From Dendrolimus kikuchii (taxonomy: Eukaryota; Arthropoda; Insecta; Lepidoptera; Lasiocampidae), in NCBI GenBank assembly GCA_019925095.2, contig CM034402.1, positions 5,591,501 to 5,655,500 of the forward strand: a stretch of DNA of 64,000 nt. Direction: 5' to 3'. Shown here in pieces: positions 44,266 to 55,797 of this stretch. Every line of letters starts with the position of its first letter. Positions within the stretch are counted from its first letter, which is position 1. The translations under genes were made by a program, and so were the position numbers. Under the pieces are notes generated by a model, which did not search any database, was not told the DNA's origin, and saw nothing but the letters and a program-made list of their open reading frames with translations.

Positions 44266-45134
44266 AACTTGCGCATGGATTAAGGGTATGTTCAAGTTCA
44301 GCTTAAGAAACAACCGAACAACAAAATTACGCCTTTCCGCATCGAAAACGCGCATTCGTCGAAAGCATAACAATCCAATGATCTCAGCGCAACACGCGTT
44401 GACAACTCAGCTGTAGAATTTCAAAATCTAGCAAGTGCATTGCAAGAAATTTTATACACAGCACAAAAAATGACACGAACTTCAACGATATGCAATTTTA
44501 AAAGTATCTATTACTAATTGGGAGCGGTATCTTATTTTGAAAGAGTGCATATTTTGGAAGGAATCATATATGTGGGGGTTACTTTATGTTGTGTAGTGCG
44601 TCGATAATGGTTACCCCGTTGGACGGGGTGACGCAGCTGACGCACCACTAGGCGAGAGCCAATGACTCAATCGCCGTGAGGGGAGTACAAAATGAGACGA
44701 CGAGTTGTTGTACTCTTGCAGTATGTTAATTTCTTAATTGTTCCTAATTTAACATACATATATATACAAAAAAAAAATTGGTGGATGAAACGTGAGGCAA
44801 CAATATATAAGCAAATGCTTAATAAGACACTAAATGTAGAAACATTCATTTAAAAAACAATGTCAGCTGCCAGGTCTTGAAGTTGCACACCTGAACTGTC
44901 AGGCGCTACCGCAGTACGGGTGTTTGTGTAAAACGCGCGTTAACCGCTTGTCATGTAAACACCCTAACGGCGACGGAAGATTGATGTCCTTATTTCCGTC
45001 GCGCATGGCAACTGATATCTAGATTTCTTGATGGCATCATCCTAATTAACATTATATTTTTGTGCAAACTGATACTGTAAGTAAACTGTGTTTATGATCC
45101 TGGCAACTGTGTTCGCTAGGGACTCCAGTTTTGA
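44266..45134. other. No recognised feature
   Basis: Moderate GC around 44600-44670 and 44880-45010 without recognisable frames or repeats. Confidence 0.4.
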
Positions 45135-45493
45135 CTGTAAATATGAATGCAAATGTGATCGTTTGTTTGTTACGCTTTCACGCGTTAATAACGCAACACA
45201 TCGTCATGAAATTTTATATACACGTTGTCAGCGTATATGAAAGGATATAGGGTACCTTTTATCCAGAAAAAAGTACTATTCCCGATTGATGGAAGAATAG
45301 CAGCAGCGCATTTGTAGCACCAGTGGGCCGTCTGCTGAACAAAAAAAGAATATAGTCGAAAAGAGGGCTTTGCGATCGCGTTTTACTGGCGCCATCATTG
45401 CAATTTACTAACAAATACATCGTCATGGTAACGGAAGTGACAAGCGCTCAATTTTAATTGTGTTACTCTTATGAGTAGTTCCACCTTTGCTAA
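45135..45493 (+). mobile_element. Helitron-like repeat T, copy 2
   Basis: Blocks 'gtttgtttgttacgctttca', 'catgaaattttatatacacg', 'gggtaccttttatccagaaa', 'tcgtcatggtaacgg' and end 'cacctttgctaa' align with 19297-19879. A 50 bp relic of unit A (45292-45345, 'agcagcagcgcatttgtag' to an A run) is inserted at a different place from A3. Confidence 0.5.
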
Positions 45494-45651
45494 ATAGCGT
45501 TACGAGTATTTATGAATAGGAATTTTGTATTGAAAATTAAGTTTGACATTCTTAATAACATACCTACCCGCTTACCAGCTTGTTCCACTTGTCGGAGGTC
45601 GTTAGGTATCATTTTAATCGGGCGTCGGCGCCTCTATTCAGACTGATCGGT

Positions 45652-46021
45652 TGTCACTATATATATTATTACTATCTCGTGAAAATCGCCGGACACTATC
45701 GTCTCAATTATAGTTTTGCCAGATTTTATATTCTATTAATTCCAATGGCGTGCCCGTGGAATGCCACTCTACCTTTATAAATATTTATAAGCGAAAACTC
45801 GAGAAATAATTGTTTAACATGTTGGTAGCTTTTCTATGTTCATTTCGGCTAACGTCATGTCTACTAATAGTAATACCAATTTTTTTCACTACAATTTCGC
45901 CGCGACGGTAATGAGAAGATATTGTGTATTTAGTAGAATACAAACTTTTGACACCCGCTATGGAATCATACTTGGAATATCTTTGGAACGCCAAGATATT
46001 GAAATAGTAAAATTGGGTCCC
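45652..46021. mobile_element. MITE with GGG(G/A)CCCAATT end, copy 2
   Basis: Complement of 38751-39114 nearly throughout: 'ataaatatttataagcgaaa', 'ctaatag', 'tttagtagaatacaaac' and 'aattgggtccc'. The end next to the LINE is kept; the far end is worn. The 69- and 62-codon frames inside are chance. Confidence 0.75.
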
Positions 46022-46081
46022 TGATGTTGAGTGATGACATGGTCTAGGTTGGAGCAGAGTAACCTAGAAGACACCTATATA
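46022..46081 (-). mobile_element. LINE tail (family L) joined to the MITE
   Basis: 'tgatgttgagtgatgacatg', 'gtctaggttggagcagagt', 'aacctagaagacacc' is the complement of 38690-38750. The boundary with the MITE is at the same base as at 38750/38751. Confidence 0.7.
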
Positions 46082-46734
46082 CCAGTCGGGCCCGACACCC
46101 GACAGGTGTGAACGGGCGGTAAATTATATACATATTCTTTTTTTTTCTCACGCCACGGCAGGTCTGTTGCGCACTCTCCGAACCCAGAAGGAAGTTACCG
46201 GACGGCGTGTGCGACGGTAGCGAAGTCGCAGACAAAAGCTACTTTGTACATAAAAGTCGTTTGAAGCATATGATTTAATCTAAAGCATTATGCGGCATTG
46301 TGTCGTAAATTCATGATATGTTTTTTCTACTTGTTTTTGTGTTCATAAATTTCATTGTGTGTCATATACGGATAAAAAAAAATGCGATTATATCATAAAC
46401 TTGTTTAATTTCATCAGTATTATTTCTTAATTGGTTTCTATTCTTCCTGAATTCTAGATCACAAACAATGCCTTTTTAATGCAAATCATCTTAGCTATTT
46501 ATAAACATCTGTTCTGTCGGCTGATTATATCCATTGGTATAATGCATGGCCTCGCTCGGCACGTGTGTATTGTGTACATCAACATACCTTATACTTACAT
46601 CTTTTCTTTTTAAATAGTAATAATAATTATTTATTTATTTCAGACACAAAGATCCATAATAACAACAAATTTTATACAGACAATGTTTTTATTAAATTAA
46701 ACCCTAAAAAAATAAAATTAATAAATTTCCATCA
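46082..46734. other. No recognised feature
   Basis: Short GC-rich piece at 46085-46240 without a match, then AT-rich DNA. Confidence 0.4.
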
Positions 46735-47110
46735 GTCAGTCAGTCATTCAATTCTTTATTGAAGCATTCCATTAACATAATAATATATTTTACATTAAGT
46801 TAATTATTATATGCAGCAATCTGCAACCAGTCCCAAAACCGTTTCTGTTTAGTGTAGTCTGCTAGCAATGGCCGCAATTATACTGTTTCTACACCTCTCA
46901 AACCTGGTCAAGAAATTTGCAATGTTACTTTTTTGGATAGCACAAAACGTGTTCAATCTAGCCTCAAGAAACGTACTAGAGGCACTGTAATATCTTTTAA
47001 AACCCATTAGGTGTCGAAATATGTTATTATATTGAATACGTATGCCATCCAGAGAACGCCTTGTGCATTCTGTCCAGAGCTGACAACGTCCTGAACAGAT
47101 ATATTTTAGT
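46735..47110 (-). mobile_element. LINE reverse transcriptase C-terminus and 3' UTR
   Basis: Minus frame reads LKYICSGRCQLWTECTRRSL, IRIQYNNIFRHLMGFKRYY, SASSTFLEARLNTFCAIQ and ends SRLH stop at 46849. YNN.FR.L.G..R..SAS is shared with 5430-5692, so both belong to one LINE group (CR1/Jockey-like). The 3' UTR ends with AATAAA (about 46755) and a gact run. Confidence 0.75.
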
Positions 47111-47227
47111 GTCATTACTAGCTTTTTTGTTGCCTGATGCTGGCTAACAGGCAGACGGCCCATCGGATGTAAGATATATACTGTCTTCTATAGACGTTTG
47201 CAAAAATAGAGGAGATGCCAACGCGTT
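47111..47227 (-). mobile_element. Repeat U 3' end
   Basis: Minus strand: 'tttgcaaacgtctatagaag', 'gatgggccgtctgcctgtta' and 'aacaaaaaa'. Its A-rich end touches the LINE frame, so it was probably inserted into that LINE. Confidence 0.5.
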
Positions 47228-47572
47228 GCCAGCCTTTAGGATGGTATAGGAGGACGTATCCACGTCAAGATGGGGGCGTGGCGTGTTTCGCGCACGCTCA
47301 CCTCTTCCCGTGGGGCGCGTTACAGGCCGCCCCATGAGAGATAGAAGACGCTGGGGGCGCAATTCCTCCGGCAATGGATGAGGCTATTGGGTCACTGCCT
47401 GCCAGGGCCCGCGGAGGGGTGGCCCGTATAACCGTGGCCCTGACATAAGGGCGAAAGATGGAGCACTGAGGGGTTTTAGTGGTGTTGTTGTTGGTGTTAA
47501 ACCGTGGTGTAGTAATAGCAATTATGCTTGCGGTGCTAGTGCCATCCAGAAGAAGCAGTGGCAGTGGCAGTC
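47228..47572 (+). mobile_element. GC-rich repeat J, partial copy
   Basis: 'cgcacgctcacctcttcccg', 'ggggcgcgttacaggccgcc', 'ccgtggccctgacataaggg', 'ggggttttagtgg' and 'ggtgctagtgccatcc'. A (gtt)n stretch replaces part of the region after ggttttagtgg. No A tail. Confidence 0.6.
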
Positions 47573-47576
47573 ATTG

Positions 47577-47735
47577 TCCTGCCTTGAAAAATGAAATTTA
47601 GAACCCAATTGTGAATCTAAACCATTCTCAAGTCTACTTGAACACACACAAAATTTTTCATCGAAATTCGTCCTACTGTTTAGGAGTTAAGTCACATACA
47701 CATGTACAAAAGAATTACATATATAAAGATAGATA
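47577..47735 (-). mobile_element. Helitron fragment
   Basis: 'ttgtcctgccttgaaaaatg', 'cccaattgtgaatctaaacc', 'acacacacaaaattttt' and 'acatatataaaga' match 47945-48138. The CTAG end is missing. Confidence 0.55.
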
Positions 47736-47930
47736 GGGCGAGTGCGTAGCAGTCTCAGTCCATTCACAATGAAGGGTTCCTTAAAGATGACAAAAGTCAA
47801 ATATGGTAATTATCCCAATACCTATAAATGATGTATTAATTAAACAAACAAGTAATACATAATAAACAATCCAAATAAGCAAACAAAACTACTCCTACAT
47901 AGCTACTCGCAAGCATTTTTTTATATTGTA

Positions 47931-48138
47931 CTAGCTGTCCCGGCAGACGTTGTCCTGCCCTGAAAAAATAAAAATCTAGGCCCCGATTCCAGTGCCACCT
48001 ACCGGTTCCAATTGTGAATCTAAACCATCCGGGGACCCACCCAAACACACACAAAAAGTTTAATTAAAATCGGTAAAGTCGTTCTCAAGTTATGTGGGTA
48101 CATATATTTCTACGATTCATTTTTATACATATATAAGA
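47931..48138 (-). mobile_element. Non-autonomous Helitron (208 bp)
   Basis: CTAG at 47931-47934 after A; the other end GA (47137-type end at 48137-48138) before T, i.e. TC after A on minus. A stem ggcag/ctgcc lies just inside CTAG, as expected for the terminal hairpin. 200 bp from a second copy (47577). Confidence 0.75.
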
Positions 48139-48461
48139 TTGTAAAATGTGTAAGGTTACTTTTTAAATGCATAATCATTGTTGTTACAGTTATTAAAATA
48201 AAACAAATTAATTACCTCATTAAAACGGAGTTTGTTATCATAATTGAAGTAAAAACCGTTGTTATCAAGATTCCAACGATTATCTTTATAGAATCATTCA
48301 TAATAATTTATAATTACATTAAATCCGATTTCGAAATTATTGAATAATTAACTACTAAAGGTTGGTATTTCTTTATTCAAAAATACATCACCTCTGTCAG
48401 GTTCTAGTAGTAGGCTTAGAAATAATAATAATAATCGGCAGACAAACACACGTTGTATATC
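48139..48461. other. No recognised feature
   Basis: AT-rich. Confidence 0.4.
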
Positions 48462-48585
48462 CCCAAGCTAAGCAAGTTAAGTGTTATGGGTAATATACAA
48501 CAGACCACTCTGGGGCCGATCCTAGACACCCAGACCATAGTAAATAACAAAAGTCGGGGCTCATGTCCCGGGTGATCAATTCAAA
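48462..48585 (-). mobile_element. SINE-like repeat 2
   Basis: 'ccaagctaagcaagttaagt', 'gggtaatatacaac', 'actctggggccgatcctaga' and 'cacccagaccatagtaaa' are the complement of 25470-25565. The B box part is missing. Confidence 0.55.
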
Positions 48586-48699
48586 CTTCGCAGACAAATA
48601 CACAACTCATCATTAACGCAACTTAAATCACTGAGACGTCCAGTACTTTAAGCACATAAATTGCTTTTCGCGGGGCGCGTAAGCGTAGGTTAAAAACCA

Positions 48700-48752
48700 C
48701 AAACGCACGCGTGTCCATCAGTGGGCGTCTGATAGCCGAAATGATGATGATA
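48700..48752 (+). mobile_element. RTE-type LINE tail
   Basis: 'gtccatcagtgggcgtctga' and 'agccgaaatgatgatgat': LINE tail with a trinucleotide run. Confidence 0.5.
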
Positions 48753-48952
48753 ATTAAGGTAAAATATAGGCGAGCGGGGGCGGTGTTTATCAGTTCTTGC
48801 TCATCTCGAAAAAATTCAAGATCCGGGGCTGAATATGCTAATTTGTCTAAAGTACTCTAAAGCAATGTCAAAAACTGCACGATCATGGAGCGAGCGAGGT
48901 ATGTCAGGTGACAATTTTATATTTCAAATCAAAAATGATGGTAATATATACT

Positions 48953-49010
48953 AATAATACACGGTTAACTTCTGTCTTTCAATTTGGATGAAACTGAAGT
49001 GGTAGTGGTC
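48953..49010. mobile_element. MITE M, half copy
   Basis: 'aataatacacggttaact', 'ctgtctttcaatttggatga': left part of MITE M, cut by the RTE fragment that follows. Confidence 0.45.
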
Positions 49011-49262
49011 TAGACACATCTGTCGCAGGACTGGTGGCCGATGGAGCAAACACGTCCTGGAATGAAGAGCATGTCTCGCCAAGTGAAGGACGCCTTCCAG
49101 GTCGGTAGACCGACGACTTGCGTAAGGTCACCGGTTAGAGCTAGACGAGAAAAGCGGAAGACTGGGGCGTGTGGTGCAAACTAGGGGAGGCCTACATCCA
49201 GCAGTGGACAGTCATTAACTGGCACTGAAGGCGACGCTCCAAACGTAGCCCAGATTTAACGA
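49011..49262 (+). mobile_element. RTE LINE C-terminus and tail
   Basis: First codons read RHICRRTGGRWSKHVLE, the RTE (W)AGHI.R...GRW...VLEWR motif, then frameshifts; later 'aggggaggcctacatccagc', 'agtggacagt' is the RTE stop-and-tail region. Pseudogene. Confidence 0.7.
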
Positions 49263-49795
49263 TACGATGATGATACTGAACACAGTAACTTAATAAATGG
49301 AATCCATTAATTTTAAAATGACATATAACCCGTTGAAAACCTTCGATAAACTTGAAGACACTCAACACAAAGAAATGTTCACGGTTCATATCGATTCACG
49401 CCATATTTAGCACATCCGATACGGAAATCACGACATGCGACCTCTTCACTCAATTAATTAAATGTCATGCAGGATACATGGAAAATTAAAAAGGAGATAA
49501 GATCATCATTATAATTTTGAAAATTCAAAATATCACTATAATGTTCCACTCGCTATACCGGTAAGAAAGAAACTTTTTTCCGGTTAATTGCGTAGTCATT
49601 ATAAATTAATTTTTGATGTGTACAAAACCTTACAACTTATAGTTAGGATTATAATTTGGTATTGGTATACGGACTACGGAAAACTTCACTGTCACACACT
49701 TGGAACGATTTTCCATTATATATACTGCTTAGCGCGATTTTCCAGTATAGCTTGTATTGATGTTACAAGCGAGCCTATATTGTTACGGTCTTATT
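49263..49795. other. No recognised feature
   Basis: AT-rich; a 77-codon frame at 49588 without domain. Confidence 0.4.
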
Positions 49796-49857
49796 CATAT
49801 GGAGTTAGAATAAGTTTGTAGGCTTGTTTAAGGTTAAACACAATATAAATAAGACCG
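49796..49857. mobile_element. Hairpin MITE H, copy 2 (short)
   Basis: 'cggtcttattcatatgg' against the complement of 'aatataaataagaccg'. Shorter than the copy at 9063. Confidence 0.55.
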
Positions 49858-51644
49858 CTAGTATCTAACTAGCAAATATTCTACAAATCAAAATTATTAA
49901 TTGAATCATGTAAAATAAAAATCGCTTGGACTACATTAAAATTCAATAAATTCGCCAACGGTCATAAAGATTCTTACGAACTTCTTTATGATTTAATTAT
50001 ATTTTTTTAATGTCATTTTAAATATAGTTATGGTTGTTTCACGAGCCGCAATAAAATCATCATCGTTTCCAGCATTTTCGTTTAATAATTTTTTACAAGT
50101 ATTTGGTTTACAAGGTACATTGAGAACTTCTCAACAACTATGCTTATGCTACGAAGCGGATAAAAACATACCGGCAGATTAAAGAGGTTAATCATGGACG
50201 TAGATATACGCTATTGATTTTAATTCTCCGTTTAGTAGCCCAAGGTCGAGTGAGATGAAGTGTTCTCGAACTACTTGAAGCTTTAAGTGACTGAACTTCA
50301 AGTATGAAGAAGGCCGACAAGACATGGCTTTACTAGATAAATAAAATATTGATAGTCTCATTGGTAATGATTATTATGAACTATATATTTATGTAGACAC
50401 TGTTAATAATACTGCAAAGGCCAAAGATCAGTCGCTTAGCATATTATATAATATCAACAATATTCTATGTTATTTTGACGTACAATTCAATAATGAGATA
50501 CGAGAAGTACTAAGTATTAATAATAAGATATAACGGCCGAGAAATATTGATTCATTTTCAATTTCTCACGCTGATATTAAAGCTTATGTTAAGATAACAA
50601 ACATACAACAACGTCTTTAGGTAGTTGATTCAAGTTACACTGAGATAATGATAAAACAAAGAAATATCGTTTTCAAGAGTAACCACACCAGTAATCAAAC
50701 CCAAAACATGAATCAAAGTACGATAGCGCATCGCAACGCTCCGATTGCATATGATATGAAAATATTTTATTTTATTATAAAGTAAAATTGATATTATCTT
50801 ATATTAATGTATATTTTTTATACAATAAATTAAGATAATGACATTGAAATTTTTCAATTTTAATACTTTAATACGTTTTTAATAATTTTAACATTTCTTT
50901 TTTATTTATCTGACACGTATACTTACTTACTGAAAGTAATTTGGAAACATTAGTGTAGGGTTATAGCATCAAGACATTTAGTTATTTGACAAAACATACT
51001 CGAAACTTTATATTATGTAATATATATTAATGTACCTATGTTTTTGCAAATAAAAATTGATTGAGTGAAAAGCCTGAGGAAAAAATGTTTATTTTTCCAT
51101 CTAAGTACATCTAGCCAAAGTTGTATAAAAAAATCATCATCATATTTAAAAGTTGTTGATTTTTAAGAACACGAGTAATTAATCCCGGTTTTCTATATCT
51201 TACTAAGTCCATACAAATTAATGCCAATTTTCATGCAACGACAGGATAAAAGAATGACTACTGAGGTTACAGAAACTCTCCATCAGTGAAATTTATTCGT
51301 CTCGACCAGTCGTTCAGAGCGCTTGGAGAAAACCACGACGCCTAAACGCTTTACGACGTTGTTAATCCTTAAGAATTTCAAGGTGCAGTTCACAAGCACC
51401 TTCCCTCACACATTTGTGGTCACCTTCAATAGGTCATCAAACCTCGCCTGTGGGCGTGCATTACGTGCAACGCACTTCCTCGTACGTGCCTTCAAGGACC
51501 TAATACTAATATTTTGAACGTCGGAACGTTCCTTTACCTTTAGTGTAACACAATAGGTCATTGCTGCAGGAAGTTTAATGAGACCTTTAAAAAGACCTCA
51601 ATATTAACATAAATCCTGGAAGAAGTTTCTATATATCAATTTTT
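49858..51644. other. Long AT-rich stretch
   Basis: No element could be established. At 51183 'ccggttttctatatcttact' resembles one end of MITE N only. The 64-codon frame at 51323 has no domain. Confidence 0.45.
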
Positions 51645-51700
51645 ATTACCATAAGGTGGTCTGGTCATGTAATGAGTAGACATGAAATAACTCCAACATT
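51645..51700 (+). mobile_element. RTE fragment
   Basis: 'aaggtggtctggtcatgtaa' encodes RWSGHVMSRHEITP, the RTE W.GHV.R block, without flanking coding sequence. Confidence 0.5.
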
Positions 51701-51704
51701 TTCT

Positions 51705-52035
51705 TAACCGACTTCAAAAAGGAGAATCTTTTCAAATCTGTGACTGTATGTTGTTTTTTTTTGTATTTTTCTTAAGCGATTTCTCCATCAATTGAGAACT
51801 GATTTTCAAATATTTTTATTATTATTCGAATGAACATACTCCTGAGGTGGTCCCACTGTCACCAAGTCAGAATCTGATGAGGGGTACTAGGGAAATCGAG
51901 AGCCACCCTCGAATATTATAGGCTCGTACAACGCGTGTCACATATTTTTATTTTTTAAACCTATGTAAGCACGTGCGTAAATAAAAAGTAGAAAAAAATA
52001 AATAATCAAAACCGATTTCAAAAGAATATACTATA
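51705..52035 (+). mobile_element. Dispersed repeat beginning CCGACTTCAAAAAGGAG
   Basis: 'taaccgacttcaaaaaggag' at 51703 and 'cctgaggtggtccc' are blocks of a repeat very common in Lepidoptera (recalled). 'aaccgatttcaaaag' recurs at 52009, as if two ends are present. Class unknown. Confidence 0.45.
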
Positions 52036-52062
52036 AAAATCTAATAATAAAGAACCTCTTTT

Positions 52063-52185
52063 TTTTCAGGCGGGGGAAATGCTATTTACGCACATACCGG
52101 GTCCTTTGCAAGGGATTAGACCATTATCAATTATGGAGGCATTCCACTAAGGGCAATCCAAACAGTAATTGATCGGCTTGTGTGG
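52063..52185 (-). mobile_element. Family K retroelement tail
   Basis: Minus strand ends 'catttcccccgcctgaaaaaa'; inside 'taatcccttgcaaaggaccc' and 'ggtatgtgcgtaaat'. The same order is seen on plus at 62395-62460. Confidence 0.5.
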
Positions 52186-52199
52186 AGTGGGGGGTTCCT

Positions 52200-52429
52200 A
52201 CGATGTGTACGTGGGAGGTGTCCTAAATTTCGTGACGTCACATTTCAAAATCTAATATATTTAAACTAATTACGGATATACTGTTTTAATTTAATAATTC
52301 CTCGATGCAAAATTGCAAAATATGATGTGATGTCATACTAGGGAGGGAGGAGTTCCACGAATCCTAACAAGCTGTGGACAAGGACGGGGGAGGGGTCAAA
52401 AAATTATGCCGTAATTTGTGGATGTCCCC
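52200..52429. mobile_element. MITE S, truncated copy
   Basis: Right end 'gtaatttgtggatgtcccc' followed by TTA (52430-52432) as at 23995. Internal mirrored blocks 'aatttcgtgacgtcacattt' and 'gatgtgatgtcat' suggest an inverted structure. The left end is missing. Confidence 0.5.
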
Positions 52430-52703
52430 TTAATACCACAATTATCTGAAAGATAAATATATGAGACTCAAGTCTATTTGGATTAACGCAATAAAAACAT
52501 CCAAAACACGCGAATCGATTTGGATGCTTGCCTAACATAATCGGGATAGCTGTACATTTAATATTAGCACTGCAACAGATGAATATGCAAAATCCAAACT
52601 AGTATGTTATGTTAATAGATTTCATGAACAATAAATTTTATTACTCGATACCACATTTAGAAAGTGTCAAAGCTATTTGACTGATCATGAAACATATAAC
52701 ATA

Positions 52704-52912
52704 CTAGTTGTCCCGTCAGACGTTGTTCTGCCTTGAAGAAATAAAATTTAGAACCCGATTGCAGCGCCACGTACCGGGTCCAAATGTAAGCTATCGTATC
52801 TTTCAAGTCGGATCAAATTGCACACGGTGTGCAAATTTTATTAAAATCGATCAAGTAGTTTAGGAGTCCATCGCGGACAAACAACGTGACACGTAATTTA
52901 TATATATTAGGA
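52704..52912 (-). mobile_element. Non-autonomous Helitron (209 bp)
   Basis: CTAG at 52704-52707 after A, GA at 52911-52912 before T. Interior 'tcagacgttgttctgcc', 'gattgcagcgccac', 'gatcaagtagtttaggagt'. Same family and length as 47931-48138. Confidence 0.75.
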
Positions 52913-52929
52913 TTTTTTTATAATGGATA

Positions 52930-53075
52930 GGTTCGCGTTTGACTGACATTGCGCCTGGTGTCAGGCGGAAATGCAGTCTAAGATGTAGCACGCTTACCTA
53001 GAAGATCATTCATTCATGCGAGACTTGAAGACACCTAAATTATATTCTTCAGGAAAAACAAATAAATAAAGTAAT
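52930..53075 (-). mobile_element. LINE tail (family L)
   Basis: 'gtagcacgcttacctagaag', 'gcgagacttgaagacacct' and 'ttcttcaggaaaaacaaa' are the complement of 36455-36545. Confidence 0.55.
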
Positions 53076-53085
53076 TAAAACATTA

Positions 53086-53476
53086 TCTATAATATTATAA
53101 AATTGTACAGTCTTTTGTTTCTTATATTTTTTCTTTGTTTGTTCGGGATTCACGTAAAAACTACCGAGTCGATTTAAAATAAACTCCCGGTCTTAAAATC
53201 CGCGGTACTTAAATCCTAAGAATCCTATAGGAATTTTCTTTGGAGAGGTTTAAATTGGCCAAGATTGAAAAAATCTTTAGTAAAACAATTGTGGTTGTGT
53301 ATGCCTTTAGTAACATTACCTATCCCGAGTCTTTACGGGAATTTCCGGGATTCATGTATTTTTATATTAAAAAATCCATCACCCTGCTGAAAATAATCTT
53401 TGATTTTATATTTAGCAAAATAACTATAACATTTGTTACCTTGTCCAACATGGACAAAGTTGCGGGGAAATGTTAG
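53086..53476 (+). mobile_element. Helitron-like element (391 bp)
   Basis: TC after A at the start ('tctataatattataaa'), end 'gttgcggggaaatgttag' before T, so CTAG has become TTAG. 'attcacgtaaaaactacc' and 'gggaatttccgggat' mark the usual modules. The 78-codon frame inside is chance. Confidence 0.6.
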
Positions 53477-53520
53477 TGTATCTATACGACTAATAAACAA
53501 GAATATGATAGTTGTTAGCT

Positions 53521-53815
53521 ATCCGTGCAGGAACGGAGAAAGAGTACAATTTCCTGCGGCCGGGTGGCCTGTCGTAAGAAGCGACTAAACAACCCACAAC
53601 CAGATGGTAGGGTAGTAGAGTATTTGCTCATCTGGATGGCTACCACCCCCGGCCTAAAGTCTGCCGCTATAAGAACCTTGAATTATTAGTGACCAGGTTC
53701 CAGTCTCCCTTTATAGAGCTGCAGTACATTGGTAGCACCTTTGATGTTGAAATGTCCATAGGCGATGGTAACCGCTTTCCATCAGGCGAGTCGTTTGCCT
53801 GTCTGCTGAACTCAT
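53521..53815 (+). mobile_element. SINE-like unit A, copy 5
   Basis: 'atccgtgcaggaacgg' to 'gtttgcctgtctgctgaact', with a small internal duplication ('gtagggtagtagag') and no A tail; 'catgcatgcatg' follows instead. Confidence 0.7.
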
Positions 53816-54619
53816 GCATGCATGCAACTCTTTGTCATCTTACAAAACGTTACAGGCTTCTTTGATTTTGTATAAATTGTATTAAATTATCATATAATAG
53901 TTGTAAGGAGTCAATTAAATTGTTAATTATTGTTTACACTAATTAATATAATTTTTATAATGATAATTTAAAAGTAATACGATATCAAGGTATTTTAACG
54001 TCCGCTCTTTGGATATACAAACTCGCATATATTTAATATTGTTCTAGAATTTTATTTTAGAAAATGTGTCATATATCAAATTAATTAGTGATTTATATAC
54101 AGCCGCTTGAATAAAAACAGTGTTTATTTGAACGAAACAAGATAGACAAAGTCCTGTACACAAAGGTGCGAATTTATTATAAAAGCAATTTGCTGAAATG
54201 TTTCATTCAATATACGATTCAAATAAATCTCGGCAACAGCTCGTAAATTTCAATAAATGTTATTTAAAGTCTAAATACACAGTAATTTATTAACATTAAA
54301 TATATTAGATATAATTTATAAAATAAGTGTAAATTAAATATTTATTTTAAATAACTGACGCGAAATGTAAGTAGCTGTGACCAAATTTGAATGTATTTTA
54401 CGTTTAATTTTATTCCAAAAAAAGGAATTAAATCGCCTGTTAAACAAGTGACGGGCGACCGCAAATAGAATTCTAAAGATCGTATCTATTTCTTGTCTAG
54501 AATGTAAAAACTGATTAATTCACTGTGTCGCCGATTTTGTTTTTGTCTATGCAACTATCTATAGTCTATCTATGAATTACACTGATACATTCTTTACTAT
54601 ACGTTCTAAAAAAAATGGA
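53816..54619. other. AT-rich spacer
   Basis: Nothing recognised. Confidence 0.45.
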
Positions 54620-54660
54620 GAGGTTTGAGCCCAGCAGTGAGACATTTTAGGCTGATAATA
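54620..54660 (+). mobile_element. SINE C tail only
   Basis: 'gagcccagcagtgagacatt' and 'ttaggctgataata' is the SINE C 3' end. Confidence 0.5.
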
Positions 54661-54771
54661 TATCTGCGGATTAAACAATTTAGCGAAAAATTGTGTATCT
54701 TGTGTTATTGTAAAATAATCGTGAATCATATTAACAGGCTAGAAGTTTTTAATGAAAACTTTTCATCTTAT

Positions 54772-54905
54772 GGCCGGTTCCTATATCTTACTATACTTGC
54801 TTTATCGTTGGTTCAATTTTGACATTACTTATATGGAGCTTAAATATGTCAAATGTTAACCGATAGTAATGCAAATGAACGGTCGGTAAGATATAGAAAC
54901 CGGTC
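54772..54905. mobile_element. MITE N, copy 2
   Basis: Ends 'ggccggttcctatatcttac' and complement of 'gtaagatatagaaaccggtc'. 134 bp. Confidence 0.75.
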
Positions 54906-55246
54906 ATTAATCGGTACACCTTTAATATTTTCCAATTAAACCTATATAAGGTATACAGCTACATAGCCTCAGACGAATGAGTGACTCTCCCGAGCTCATC
55001 ATTGTCCGTAGTCATGTTTACTTTAATATTCTATTTTCAAATGTCTTCTCGATAGCAATAATAAGCTTTTATTAGTGACTTTGTAGCTAAAAATTAAAGA
55101 TCTAGCATTAGCGGACAATGATGCACGCAGGAGGAGGAGGAGGATACTCCTCGTTCAGGCGATCCCAAAGAGTCTAATACTAATTTGTACGTCTCCTTGT
55201 CTCACGACTGACCAGACAGATACTAACCGCATAGTGCATATAACAG
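54906..55246. other. No recognised feature
   Basis: Contains a short (gga)5 run at about 55130. Nothing else. Confidence 0.4.
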
Positions 55247-55589
55247 CGGTTGCGCACTGGGTCCGATCCGAATCCGTGGCAATACGTTCCGAATAAGTTG
55301 TAGAATTATTTGTATAGTATCCGATTTCCGTCATCCGTGAATCTCCATTTCGGAGAAGATTATTGACGGACCGAAGTAGCTATAGTATCAAAAGTGGCCC
55401 CAGAATTGCTTAGATTTGGATCAGAGATCGGACTAGTACGTAAGCTTTATCCGAATACAGTCAGTCTTCCAGATCCCTATTTTAACAGATTTAGTTCGGA
55501 AGTATACTGCGAAAAGCAATATCCGAGTTTGGTCAGAGTTTTAAAGATCCGTATTTTCACGGATTCGGATCAGACACAGTGTGTAACCG
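55247..55589. mobile_element. MITE P with 32 bp inverted ends
   Basis: Left 55247-55278 and the complement of 55558-55589 agree at 28 of 32 bases, around 'gatccgaatccgtg'. Inside, ggatc/ccga motifs recur. The 91-codon plus frame (55394-55669) runs past the right end and is not credible. No clear target duplication. Confidence 0.65.
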
Positions 55590-55797
55590 ATCTAAGGACT
55601 AAGACTTCCAATTTCAACTTTCTTTACAGAGCAATGGTCAGTTCTTGGTATTCCTCTCCCACGGTATAAGGCTCATACACACTATGTTGCCGTCCACGGT
55701 TCAACGGTTCTGTGTGTATACTACTACTACTAGTTTACTGTTAGTTTGTGTTGCTTTAATCAAATAGTATTTTTAACAAGGATGTATAGAATTAAGG

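Noticed and set aside
55394..55669. 91-codon plus frame as a protein
   Set aside because: Starts within MITE P and passes its inverted end; no domain.
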